The notes below the pieces were generated by a model that saw only the letters and a list, made by a program, of their open reading frames with translations, ran no database searches and had not been told where the DNA came from. A stretch of DNA of 64,000 nt, taken from assembly GCF_910592395.1 (NCBI RefSeq), contig NC_088320.1, positions 11,654,501-11,718,500 of the forward strand. The letters run 5' to 3'. This document shows positions 21,162 to 32,364 of this stretch, piece after piece (position 1 is the first letter of the stretch; each line of letters opens with the position of its first letter). Made by a program: the position numbers and the translations under genes. The DNA is from Lineus longissimus. Its lineage: Eukaryota; Nemertea; Pilidiophora; Heteronemertea; Lineidae.

Positions 21162-23329
21162 ACACAGCGCTATCGTATAGACTCCCCTTACGGTGAGCCA
21201 AAAACTTACGGCAAATCAATTGATAGCATCTGTGTAAATGTACAGAAAAGCCAAGTGAAGGTCTGTTCATCAGGTTTTGCAGGTGGTTGGGCTAAACACA
21301 TTTCAAAGATACTTTTCAGTCTTTTAAGGTATGCCATACATCCATGATATATCCAGTACCCTTGTTGATCCATGTTGCTGAAAAAGAATTTTAGAAAATA
21401 AAATGAATTATGAAGCACAGAACTGCCGTGTATTCATGTACAGGCTTGAAAATAAAGTGTACACTTGCATGACTTGTCAGCGAAGCCCGTTGACCTGGCT
21501 GATGGCCATTAGCGTGATCCCCTGGATAGGGCACATTTTGTTTCTCGCCATTTCTCATTCATTTTTGGCCCATTAGTAGATGCACAAAAAAAACCCTCAA
21601 CCTTTTATTCAGTTGGTTTAGAAATAAACTGTAGAGCGGAAAATGTCCAAATTCAACGTACTAGTACCAGTAGTGCATTGACTATTTCAATGTATGTACA
21701 GCAGTCCAAAAGGATGGTGTCAGTGACTGTCACTCATTTACTTCTGAAAACGCACTGTCTAGAGGTACGGGAGCCGTATCCCTACTACATGCATGACATG
21801 TAGGTCAGAATGCTGAAGGTACAGCATTCTTCTGCGTTTCCCAAAATGTTTTTTTCTCTCAACTCAGACAAATGCGCCGAGTCACAGCTTAGAGTTTACA
21901 CTAAGGCCACAGTGACAGTGCATGCATCTTTGATTATATAAGCTATCAATGGCTTTTTAGTACCCTGGGTGAATATGCTTTTGAAGTATAACATTAATGA
22001 AAGGTCCACTCCTAATCAAAGAGGGCGCTGTGGCCCAGTGAATACAGCATTGGTCTCAGACCCTGACGTCTCCGGTTCAAATCCCACAATGGTCACTTTT
22101 TTAATTTTCTTCCTGAGATTTTTCTGCAGCTTTCTTCTAAATTTTGGGATGTTTCTTCAATGTTATAAGAAAAGACTGACTTTCAGTCAAAAAATTCTGA
22201 AAAAGCCTAAAGCCTGCAGCACACTAGCCGCCAACCTCGGCGTTTACAGGCATTTTTTTGGCGCAAGAGCCCTGAACGCCTGAAAAATCCCTAGTCTGCT
22301 ACGAACGGCGTCGGCGAACGCGACCCGACGCCACTTGCCGCAACTTAACGCCAAATATCCAACATGTTTGATTTTTGACGCGTGTCGCCGCGTTTGAACG
22401 CAAGAAGAAGCCAGGTGTGCTACGGATGGCCGCCTGACTGGGACCGGCGGGGAGGGTATAGCCAATCAGCTTGCGTCTTGATGTCACATGATTTCCCGCT
22501 GCATTGCCCAGGATGGGTTAAAGTGACATAAAAGACGCTACTGGACGCCAATTCTGGGCAGGTGTGCTCTGACCGGGATCCACTGGCCGCCAACTTTGAC
22601 GTCAAGAGGCGTCAGCCGAACGCTTCTTGTCGCCAAACTTGGCGGCTAGTGTACTGCAGGCTTAATATAGCTTAATATTTTATATTGGCCTAGGCCTAGG
22701 CCTATAGGCTGATCGAAATAGGGAGCAAAATGTTACCTTTTATCCATTATATATATTAGGAAGCTCATGCTTAATTTCAATTTTTCTGTGTCTTCGAAGT
22801 CCAGATTTTCGATGTTGAACTTCTCGGGTAACCATTTAGTCATTTCTTCCTGTTTTTTGTTAATTTTTTCTTCCAGGTCTTGGTCGATCTTCACATTGGC
22901 CATTTCGAATATACTCTTATAGTCATCCTCGTCGTCAGCGCCAATGTGATTGTCAATGAATTCACTATCGTATTTTATGCGCAATAAATCCAGAGGAGAC
23001 CCCATAAGCACGTCCCCATCAGCCCACCAAGTATCATCCTTCCATAAACTGGCCGATGCTGGCAGTTTTATTGGACTTATTTTCTTCTTTCTCCCACCGA
23101 ACACTTCAACTTCGCAATCTTGTGAAGAACACGAACTCGTTGCAGTGGTTTCATCCTCCACGCTTTTTTGTGAACACGATATCGGAGAAGACGGAGGTCC
23201 CGAATCATCCGTCGGCTGATCCTGCGAGTCCGTAGCACTAGCAGTTCCTACTGTACGTTTTTTACCTATCTTTTTCGACACTGTACCATCATTCATGTTT
23301 GGTGAACACAGCAAGGTAACCCTCATCAA
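17122..23329 (-). CDS. Unrecognised split gene, convergent to the transposase
   Basis: Minus-strand exons with GT-AG borders. Exon 1 is 23329-22737 (ATG at 23329, or 23296 in better context), exon 2 21377-21210, exon 3 18779-18644 and exon 4 17973-17743; these four join in frame. Two further open, splice-flanked exons (17451-17234 and 17187-17122) join each other in phase 0. The join from exon 4 to 17451 is out of phase, so a small exon is missing or the model is wrong. Exon 1 encodes a Ser/Thr-rich N-terminus with a basic 'GKKRT' patch, then 'LWKDDTWWADGD', an acidic 'GADDEDDYK' and a Glu/Lys-rich helix. Exon 4 has a nuclear-localisation-like 'LIKRRRLDKLK' and a 'GLVIQATK' strand. The last exon is a short coiled coil ('MKKEHLQELLEE'). 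I do not recognise the family. A nuclear protein is inferred from the basic patches only. It may be a host gene or a partner of the neighbouring transposase. Confidence 0.55.
19497..21200 (+). repeat. Five-unit tandem array, 302-bp period, inside a dispersed element
   Basis: The element starts 'GAAACGGCCAGGGGCCATTGTGCTCACCGTATA' (19497) and ends with a (GAC)n run, then 'GACACAGCGC…TATAGACTCCCCTTACGGTGAGCC' (about 21200). Inside, the block 'TTAAGAAACGTGCCA' recurs with 'agaaac' at 19901, 20203, 20505, 20807 and 21109: exactly 302 bp apart four times. Each unit also carries 'GGCCCCCTGGTGGC', 'ATCAGATC', 'TTTCAAGTTCATAGC', 'CCATATGACCTCTGTGACC' and 'GTCACTTATAAGCGAGATAT'. Subterminal GCTCACCGTA at the left matches TACGGTGAGC at the right in inverted orientation. 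It lies in intron 2 of the minus-strand gene. Non-coding and non-autonomous. Confidence 0.85.
21131..21161. repeat. (ACG)n microsatellite at element 3' end
   Basis: About ten copies of ACG/GAC just before the terminal block of the 302-bp-core element. The same short GAC-rich run marks the 3' side of the copies ending near 48530, 48835 and 63920, so it is part of the family structure. Confidence 0.85.
22022..22094 (+). repeat. tRNA-derived SINE head or tRNA pseudogene
   Basis: 'TGGCCCAGTGA' resembles an RNA polymerase III A box, and 'GGTTCAAATCC' is a perfect B box about 50 nt later. Together they give a tRNA-Leu/Ser-like outline. The acceptor arms do not pair convincingly and no proper anticodon stem is seen, so this is not called a functional tRNA. 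The downstream T-rich sequence is non-coding. Confidence 0.5.
22211..22662. mobile_element. 452-bp PIF/Harbinger-like MITE
   Basis: Terminal inverted repeats AGCCTGCAG(C/T)ACACTAGCC, continuing with GCCAA, are flanked by a TAA duplication (22208-22210 and 22663-22665). A 3-bp TWA duplication is the hallmark of PIF/Harbinger insertions. The interior is GC-rich with many 'gaacgc/gcgttc' motifs and no transposase frame. It sits in intron 1 of the minus-strand gene, about 75 bp from the donor of exon 1. Confidence 0.85.
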
Positions 23330-23332
23330 CAC

Positions 23333-25046
23333 ACGAAAGTGATGAAGAAAGGCAATGTAGTCTTACGAAACAAGAGCATGAAGAGCGGAACAGCGAGTTC
23401 ACCATAATTCGAAATACCAAGCGAGGGGTTTGTTAATTTATGCAAGTTTCTCATATGAATCTATTTTTGTCCGTCATGTGACCTTCCTCGGCATTTTCGC
23501 GGCAAGTTCAGAATAGTCATGAGCTGAGCAACTGTTATTCGACGTGTAGGCAAATGTTGGACAGAGTAAGTCTACCATAGGAACCCAATTCTTAAAGGCA
23601 CGATAAAGTTACGAAAAGCCGCAGTTGTAACTATATAAAGCGAGATATAAGAGACACCTATCGGAAAAATAAAGTCCTTGCCGTTATATTTTGGAACAAG
23701 ACTGCCCATTCATATCGTTGGAAACCGCACGGATTTCAATCTCGAACACTATGTATTTGTTCTGTTTGGGAGAAACGGATATCTTAGGTCAACCCACTGG
23801 AAAAATCCTTTTCAAATATCAAATAACTTTTCATTTTCATTTTATTTGATATCCCGACAAGTGAGGGTGGCTGTAATAAATTAGGCATTATTCAAATCGG
23901 TTGTCTTTCACATCAGACATATTTTCGTTAACGTCTTGATCTACATATATGGTAATTGATTTGTCCCCATAACTCGATTGTGGTCCCCATAATCAGGTAG
24001 GCCTATAGGCCTACTGTCCCCCTAAACCAATTTAATGGTATACACAGGGGCTTTGATTTTTTACTTCTCTAATCATTGATGGTACACGTTTTGTCAATGG
24101 TTCCCATAGGCCTTGCGATCCAATTGAAGAAGTATGAATATTTTGGAGTAAACCATTTTCCTGAATAAGTCTAGTTGCCATATGCGATATCACCGTACCC
24201 GTTGCCATTATTACCGCATACCGCATTTTTTTATGCCCGAATTATTACACTGTCGTCATGAAGCTATAACCCAAATTAAATTGTTAACCACCTTGCACAC
24301 CGCGCTGAACCCAGTGTTGGAGAGAACCTGTTTGGCACCAAATGTCTGTTCAATATTTAAACCATGTTGAAAAACGACGTTCAGTCAAAAAATGACATTT
24401 CTCTATAGAAACCTTCAAATTGGATGAAAACTTTTAATCCAAAAGACCAACTTCGGCGACTGGGCAAGGTCTTTATGGCACCTTACCCAGTTGAATGATC
24501 CAGTGCACTACGTTAGGAAGTATTAGGAACATATCAAACCTTTACAGTAACTAACGATGTTATAGGGGGACATATACAAAATGACCCAATTACTTAGGGG
24601 GACTTGATGTCAAGGCCATCAGAGGACACGCAACTCACTAAAAAGTTATGGACAAAAGTCCACCTTATCGTTGAAAACACGAATATGAAAACAGGTGTAG
24701 ATACTGCAACACAATGCATTCATTCGTCCTCTGGGGTAATCTACACCCACATATACACTGTTGGGACGCTTAAGCTGGCTAACAACAAAAGGCACTTAGC
24801 TCGGTAAAAAATGTAAGAACACCTAACTGATGGTGAACGTGTATACGTATATATACGCATATATGGACCTCGCCTCCTCTTATCCACGCTAATAAGGAAT
24901 TTTCGCTATCCCGTACCGCCGAAAAAATCACCGAAAAAGAACCCATTCCTGCCTATGACGTCATCAGTTTTCGTGAAATATTCCCCGATCTCGAGTCGGT
25001 CTCCGTGAAAAAAGCGCTGTATCTCGGCCGCTATTTCGGGATCGGG
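23333..25046. other. Intergenic, no supported gene
   Basis: Short open frames only. It contains likely 5' flank or promoter sequence of the minus-strand gene (no clear TATA) and two 'GTCCCCCTA'-type motifs in inverted orientation at about 24019 and 24566 that could be eroded element ends. Nothing else is supported. Confidence 0.4.
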
Positions 25047-25059
25047 AACTATTACTACG

Positions 25060-25330
25060 AACACCAACTCTCGTTATTCTCTCGGAAAACTCTCGAAATC
25101 TGCATCGGTCACGAAATCTCTCGTAAAACACTCGTAAAGTGCAGGGACGCTTAATCGGATTACACGCCCAGTGGCGATCCCTCTCGTAGAGTCTCGAGTT
25201 CTTGAATTCCGTGACCTTTCGTAAGTTTTTCGATACCTTTCGACAGTATAATCTATTAAACGGTTACTGTCATGTTGGTTTGCAGGGGGCGCGATAAGTC
25301 CGACCATTATGATCAGCGGGCTCAATATTT
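25060..25330. repeat. TCTCG-rich dispersed repeat, copy 1
   Basis: 'AACTCTCGTTATTCTCTCGG' begins a stretch dense in TCTCG/TCGAAA words. It aligns with 50090-50200: 'GAAAACTCTCG', then 'AATCTGCATCGGTC', then 'CGAAATCTCTCG'. No protein motif. Termini were not resolved, but the two copies share at least 70 bp of clear similarity. Confidence 0.6.
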
Positions 25331-25376
25331 ATGATAGTTGTCAGTTCAACAATGAAACATAGGTGGCGGATAAGTT

Positions 25377-26790
25377 TTGCCGTTGCCTATATTTTGTAAA
25401 AAAAAATATCTACGCGCACCACAAGCAACTGAGACAGCGTCAGTTAAAGTGCAGAGTGACATTCTGATGAGGATGGATAAGCAAGAAGTGTGTTTGCTTG
25501 TGATGCTTGACCTTAGTGTGGCTTTTGATACTGTTGATACCACTGTTCTCCTTGAAACCATGAACATGGATTTCGGAATATCTGGATCTTGCCTCAAATG
25601 GCTGGAGTCGTATCTCAACAGTCGGAATCAGCGGATTGTTATCAATGACTCAGTCTCAACTAAATTTGTCCTCAAAGGTGGTGTTCCTCAGGGCGGCTGC
25701 CTAGGGCCAATTTCATTCTTGTTCTACGTTTCGCGCCTCTATCACGTGATATCCCGACATCTACCTGACGCTCATGGATATTTTGATGATAATCAGTTAT
25801 ATCTGTCTTTTCGCCCACTTCCGACTTCTGTTGAATGCGATGCGGTGAAGGAGGCTGAGAACTGCGTTCGTGATGTAAGGGCTTGGCTTATCACCAACCA
25901 GCTGTTGATTAACGATGTGAAAACTGAATTTATCATCATTGGTTCCCGCCAACAATTGCTCAAAGTAAACATTGACTCAATTAAAGTTGGTGTGACTGAT
26001 GTGAGCCCTGTCAAATGTGTGAGAAATCTCGGCGTATGGTTTGATTCTAATATGAATATGGAAACCCACGTACGCAAAGTGTGCTCAAAGGCCTTTCGCG
26101 GATTTTATAACATCAGACAAATTCAGAAATTTCTGACTGAGGACACCACCAAGATTCTTGTTCATGCTTTCGCAACTGCCCATCTCGACTACTGTAATGC
26201 TGTTCTATATGGCATCACTGACAAGCAGTGTAGTCGGATGCAGAAGGTTTTGAATGCTGCTGCATGGGTTGTATGTCTTGTGCCTCGCTTTGACCATATC
26301 ACTCCGGTACATGTACATCTACACTGGCTACCTGTTAAGTACAGGATAATTTTCAAGGTCTAACTTCTAATGTTTAAGGCCCTCCAGGGTAATGCTCCTC
26401 AGTACCTGGTTGATATAGTCGAGGTCAGGCAACCATTGTCTCATCATTGATTGCGTGGTGACTCTGAGCTATTGCTTGTGGTGCCGGTTACGCGTTGCGT
26501 AACTTTTGGGGACCGGGCTTTTTGTCTCAAGGTCAGGCAACCATTGTCTCATCATAGATTGCGTGCTGACTCTGAGCTTTTGCTTGTGGTGCCGGTTACG
26601 CGTTGCGTAACTTTTGGGGACCGGGCTTTTTGCTCGGCTGCCCCCAAGCTTTGGAACAATCTCCCCAGGAGTATTAGGTTGGCAGGAAACATCGGCCAGT
26701 TCAAATCACTCCTTAAGCGTCATTTTTAGGGGGGGGGGGGTGCGCTCGAGAATATGCCTTGCATAGCCGAGCGCTATATAAATCCTCTAA
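25377..26790 (+). pseudogene. 5'-truncated LINE (CR1/L2-like) reverse transcriptase
   Basis: RT motifs in order: A 'LDLSVAFDTVD', B 'GVPQGGCLGP', C 'HGYFDDNQLYLSF', so both motif C aspartates are present. These are followed by 'VRNLGVWFDSNM' and the C-terminal 'LHWLPVKYRI…', '…PKLWNNLPRSIRL' and 'FKSLLKRHF' blocks. The N-terminal endonuclease is absent, the frame is broken by TAA at about 26361, and a second stop falls in the duplicated tail. A poly-G run and the 'AGCGCTATATAAA' 3' terminal motif end the copy. This protein would copy its own RNA at a nicked target site; this copy is dead. Confidence 0.85.
26422..26637. repeat. 108-bp tandem duplication within the LINE
   Basis: 26422-26529 and 26530-26637 are near-identical ('AGGTCAGGCAACCATTGTCT' to 'GGGGACCGGGCTTTTTG'). 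This duplicates 36 codons of the C-terminal domain without changing the frame. The few differences between units show that it is not brand new. Confidence 0.85.
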
Positions 26791-29470
26791 TAGTATAATA
26801 TTATAAGCAATTCATTTATTGAGTGTCCTTCCTGGGCGGGCTCTTCTCATATGTTGTTCATAATTATGTTGATGACAATCGATGCGGTTACTTAACGTGT
26901 TGGCCTTTGATGATTCCAAATAAACATTAAGAAATAAACATTAACCTCATTAAGAGTGTTATTGAAAAACAAAAATCGATATTTGGTCGCAATGCATGGC
27001 ATGAGTGGGTCCAAATCACACCGTTGACGGTCGCTATTCAGTGTGATTCGAGTTTAGCAAAGTTCATATGTAGGACGGGCGATGGGAGACCGATTCCTCG
27101 CGTCAGTATATTGTACACTTTTTTCCGCGCTTCACGTTGGCAAGGCGGTGATAGACTGGCGCGTCGACATAGCGTTTTGCATTAGTAGCGCTGTGCTGCA
27201 GAAATTACCAGTAAAAACGTCAGTCTGTCACTACTGCAGCCTCTGAACAGACAACATCTTAAAACCACCGAATGCCACGACCTTTTTATACACATGTGAA
27301 ATAAAACCGCAGTATCAACAAATGGTTCATGATATTTGTTGCTCGGGTGGTGCATTAGGCAACAAAACGGCAAAATAGCTGTCAATCACATTATCATTTA
27401 GCTATTACTGTCAAAGACCCTAATTCGTCGGTGATTATCTCGCAAATACCACATCGGATTATCACACCAAACTACTCATTTCTTTTTTGGATCATTCAAC
27501 ATAATAAGACTTATACGAACAACACTGAATGACCACAACTCCCTGATGTCAGGTAATGCGTGTAATGCCTTTAATGCGTGTCTATAGAAATGTTCCTTTT
27601 GAGCTAAAAATACAATCGCCCCTACAGGTTTTCTTTTTTATCTAACCAACAATAAACTTGAAAGGGCTACATACACCTTACTTTTCCACTTTTTCTTTTA
27701 GCAAACTATGAACTTTCGAGGATCTAAGTTTCATTTCATGCAATTATCAACCTAACGCTTTGCAATCATATTACATCGAAACGTAATCTTTGATTTTATA
27801 TTTAGAATGTGTATTTGGTTCGTTTAGATTGGCTTGTTTCATTTGGCTCGTTTTAACATTTACATACTACCGCTTGGGGAAGCCTGTGACTAAAACGTTG
27901 ATTTTACCTTTTTCAGCAAAGAGTTCCTGAAAGTCCGCAAGCGTTATGCCTGCAGTAAACATAGCGACTGCGATAAGTCAAATGGTGGACCCGGAGGAGA
28001 TTGTGTTTATTGGACCTGTGCACCGGGAAAGTAGTTGTGTTCTCCAATCCATCTGCGTACAGGGTTCCATATATTATCAAACTATTGATATCATTTGTCT
28101 GTACGAATGAAGACATCTTTGAAGCAATAAAGTGTTCTGTGTGTTAGTCCATGGTCATGTCCTCTTCTTCTTTTTATCATGGTTAACAATATACAGCCTC
28201 GTCCCAGGTCATTATATGCGCCTGCGCCAATTCCTGATAGAAGGTTGGATTGTTGCCTCGTCATGAGATCTCGCAAGGAGGCTCGTGTTTTACCAGGCTG
28301 CGAAAACGTTCTTCAGTCCAATAGAACCGAAGTTCGACTTTTCAGTCCACATTTTATGATCTCGTCCTAATTTTGTTCTCTTGACGTGGAGTGGCAAGGG
28401 ATACTGGAGACGCAGTAACTGGTTTTATTCAAAAGAAGATTATCAGGTCATTATTTCTTGTTTCCTTCTTCTCGAGACCAAACTCGGTATAATTTTCTGT
28501 GTTTCTGTGAGTGAAAATTTCCCCTATGATATATCAGACATCGAATGGTTGTCGTGAATAGGGGAACAAAAAGGTTAACACTGAAATACGGGAAACACAG
28601 AGATGTTTCATGCCTGAGCTCCACTTGGCTTAGGCCTGACTAGAACAGTCGGCATATCCCAATACAGAAGAATTGCATTCGTTCCCGAACGAGAGTTGTC
28701 TTAAATTATTGTCATTTTCGCCTGTATAAGTATGTAAGCTGAGGCGGTTCGTCCATATGCCACGAGAGCCAAGGGAACACTAGCATATGCCATCTTGCAG
28801 GGCTCAGTAGAGATAGCCGCCATCGCGGCCTTCCAAAGAGCGGGTGGATAACGTGACGCACTGGAATGAAAGACCCCTCGCCGAGGACAGAACCGCGTGG
28901 TGTCGCATCTTTAACAGCTTATTGTCGCCCCAATGGCCGCATGGCTGCGGGACATGATGATGATGATGAAGAAGAAGTATTGTATTCAGTTTATTTACTA
29001 TTGAGTATTTTGAACTATTTCCTACTCGGGCTCGGCTACAAAACACGAAAGTTCCTCAAAAAATAAGCCAGGGCTGACATGCTCACGAAAGGAGTCATGT
29101 CTAGTAGCCTGACTCTGGTTTTTAAATTGTACTAGCTCAGTCGACCTGTCAATGGAAGGAACCGTCATAAATCTTCTGCCGCCCTGCTACCTGATATTCG
29201 TGTTATAAAACCAGTTCTCCCGAGAGCATGCAGATACCAAGGGAACTTTCAGCCGACAAGATCACAACGAAGACTACCAATTTCCAATCTTATTTCAATT
29301 TACCGATCTTGTCATTTCAAGGCAAGTTACTTAAAAAACTTCCATAATCATATTTCGACTATTCTTCCGATTTAAAATACTCGATTTATAGAATATCTCC
29401 CTAAAATACATTTTTTATACAATTTATATACAATTTTCCAATGAACATACATGCATTAACTGAAAGGTTT
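26791..29470. other. Intergenic, no supported gene
   Basis: Many short frames on both strands, none with a conserved domain or coherent splice structure. No repeat array is obvious. Confidence 0.4.
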
Positions 29471-29539
29471 TATCTTAACTTCTATGCCGCGTGCATCACT
29501 TGGCAATTTCTATTATTTCTCCATCCAATATAATCTGAA

Positions 29540-29830
29540 GTGCTGGTTCGGTTTGGGTGAAGTGAAGCATAATAGAGCAAAGGAGTTTTTATTTTCATGT
29601 ATCTGTCGAAGTCCAGGGATGAGGTGGGTTTTAACTGAAAGAATGCCAACATACGCGATGTTGCGAAAAATGCCAATACAATAACTATTTCTGCACTGTA
29701 TATGGTGCACTGCCACTTGCGATGTCGGAATCGCATTTATCCACTTCCAATGGCGCAAAGCAAAAGCTTTTGATGGTTCGGTTTCGGTGAACTGAAGCAT
29801 GATAGAGCAAAGGCGGGCACGTGCGTTCTC
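29540..29830. repeat. Imperfect direct repeats
   Basis: 'GGTTCGGTTTGGGTGAAGTG', continuing as AAGCATAATAGAGCAAAGG, at about 29545 recurs near 29777 as GGTTCGGTTTCGGTGAACTG with the same continuation. A weaker third version lies at about 29930. The period is roughly 230 bp and degenerate. No coding signal. Confidence 0.5.
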
Positions 29831-31505
29831 GCAATTTCATTCAGTGGTAACCTACCATATAAAGGTGTAGGAGTTAGATATATATATTGTCGCCGAACGC
29901 GAATTTGCTTGAATCGTTTGTCTGGGTGTTTGGGCGAGCAGTGGAGCGTAAAATAACAAAGCCGTATGAATTGCGTGCGTTGCCGCAATCGTAATTTCAT
30001 GTAGTGGAAACCTCAATGAATGCAAATGACTCTTGGCATCGTCTTTTTGCGCCCCCTTAAACAAACCGAACGGACAGAAAACGACAACGCATGCAATGCT
30101 TTTTCAATTTACGCCACATTGTACTGCCCTAAAACAAATCCAAAATCTCAATACGTTGAAATTCACACGTATACTAAACCAGTTTGCTTTCATCGCCACA
30201 ATAAACAGGGGATCCTTAGCAGTCTGTGGTGTGTTTACGCCTGATCAACCAATATAAAGTCACATGAAGAATTCCGAGAAGCTGAAGAACTTCGAATGCG
30301 CGAACATGCAGTTCTATAGTCCTCCTAAAGGATGGCTCGTGTTTCTAACTGCTCTCTAAGGTTTTGTCAAACCAGCCATCATACCTCCACATTCTCCAAA
30401 GCAGTCATGCCTTCTCTCCTTGCCCTGGTGATTGGCTTTTCATGCATCGTAGAGCGTGGTATAAAGCGTAGAGCATGGATAAGATGAAAAAAGAACAAAA
30501 CCACCTCTTTTTGACGTACAGAATAACATGTCGAATGAAGAATAAAAAAAAGGACCAGTATGGAAAAATAGTTTTGTGGTGACACATTGGTCAGGAAGAA
30601 TCTCCTTCCTACGTTGTTACCCTCTGCTGATGGCAATGAGAGAATTTTTGGCAGAATACACTTACCTTTTGAAAAGATGCTACCGCACTACGCTTGGAGT
30701 CCAACGAATGAAATGGGTGTTGGTTCGGGCAAGGTTTAGTATTTGTAGCCAGGCCCGGCAGGGCTTATTCTGGATGTCCGTCGGGTTGTTTAGCACAAAG
30801 CTCTCGTGAATACTTGGTAATTCTGCTTCGTCACTGCAATATCTGCAAAATTCTAATGACACTCGTCTTCAACTTCAACCTGTTACTCCTACTCACTTGA
30901 CATCTTTCAAATTGTAAGGATAGGGATACACTCACGGTGACAGGGCCCGGATTTGAGAAGCCAGGATTTGTAATCTGGAATAACTGGCATGGATTTAGGA
31001 CTAGAATTCCTCACAGGTATTTGGGAAGGTCTCTATGATTCGAGGGACTATCTTTCCGCTGACACCACCGCCCCTGAATTATGTACACAATACGCAGCTA
31101 ATGCACGCCGTGGTCATATATTGTAGAGACTAGATAAATTTGGTGGGAGTTTCAAATTTTGAATTTTGAATAAGCATTCTGGGCCTTCGTATACGTTGAA
31201 TGCATTTCGAGCTAACTACGTTCATTCACGAGACATGGAATATTTGTACACAGTGTAAATAGGACTTGACCTGTTCTTTCACAATATTATGGCAACAGGA
31301 AGTGCCGATACACTTTGGGTTGATCGGGAATCAATCAAGCTATTTCATTGTATATATTCTGCCTCAAAAGCGCAGTGTTAGTCGACATGCATCATTTCTG
31401 CTCATTCATCACTCACTGATCAACTTGTGCCCAGAGTTTGAACATGAACAGTAGAATTCCATAGTAATGACTCATGCAGGAATTTGGTACACTGCGGACG
31501 CTGTT
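29831..31505. other. Intergenic, no supported gene
   Basis: Overlapping short frames on both strands, without recognisable domains or exon borders that connect. Confidence 0.35.
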
Positions 31506-31680
31506 GGCCGGTGTAACAGTAACAAATGCCCCCCTGGAAAAAGTGTCCGGCCCTATTGTATTCTGCAATATTGTTCTATAGAGACCCTGACCGTCAATAG
31601 CTCAGAGATCGAAGCGCATAATATAATCCTTTGTTTCCCGGGCATTCTATCCTAGGACATTTTAAACTTCTACACCGGCC
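31506..31680. mobile_element. 175-bp MITE with GGCCGGTGTA inverted ends
   Basis: Starts GGCCGGTGTAACAGTAACAA and ends with CTTCTACACCGGCC, a 10-bp perfect terminal inverted repeat with further partial matching. The interior matches the two eroded copies at 7369 and 8736 in reverse orientation. No clear target duplication is visible, so the superfamily is open. Confidence 0.7.
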
Positions 31681-32364
31681 TTGTTCCTCACCTAAGCACT
31701 GCGACAAGTGCTGAGCTTTCTGGAAATTTTGCACCGACGACCACAACGAATTGGCGAGGGAATGAGGTGCTGATAGTTTATCAACTGGCTGTAAGGAGCG
31801 CTGTAGTCGGAATAACATTTTGTGATCAATTTTCGCTAATTAGCACAAATAAAGTTTAAAGTAGTCTTATTCCAAGTCAGCTTATGTAACCTGAGATTTT
31901 ATAGTACAAAGATGTTTGCATTTAATCGTGTTGTTTGATGTTTATGCACAGGTACATTGTACGTCAACTAACGATACAGCGCTGTGCGTGCGTGTACCAT
32001 CTAAACCATGGGAGATATGCAGTATGGGAAAGAAGTGTATAAATACTGTAGTTTCATGAAAATAACACCACTTAATTAACAGCCGGTGTCGCCGCCCCTG
32101 ACTCATAGGGTGGCGAACAGAGCTGTTGAGAAGGCCGATCATTGGTTGGGATTCCTGAGAGGGTTGTCCAGGCCTCATATCCAATATACTTCAGTTTCGA
32201 GTCCAATCCTTATTGTTTGGGTTGTTGAAACCGATTCGTAGGTCTCCTATGAATAGGATAATGGGATCGGGCCTTCGGCCATTGTACTGAGTGTCCAAGA
32301 ACATTTTCAACTAATCGTCATTGGTAGTGTAAAGGGTGTCCCAGTGCTAATGGCTGATAGTGTA

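Noticed and set aside
19497-21200. CRISPR-like array
   Set aside because: Repeat unit is 302 bp and contiguous, with no short repeats separated by unique spacers, in animal DNA.
22022-22094. Functional tRNA gene
   Set aside because: A perfect B box is present, but acceptor and anticodon stems do not pair. Better read as a SINE head or tRNA pseudogene.
22733-23332. Stand-alone 199-aa gene
   Set aside because: A consensus donor (AG|GTAACA) just before the stop and a phase-matched next exon show it is the first exon of a split gene.
24007-24600. TIR element with GTCCCCCTA ends
   Set aside because: The inverted match is only about 10 bp and no target duplication could be seen.
32101-32364. Continuation of the UGT exon left of the pogo element
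   Set aside because: Translation across the TA junction gives no UGT-like sequence. The exon instead ends at a GTAAGA donor before the element.
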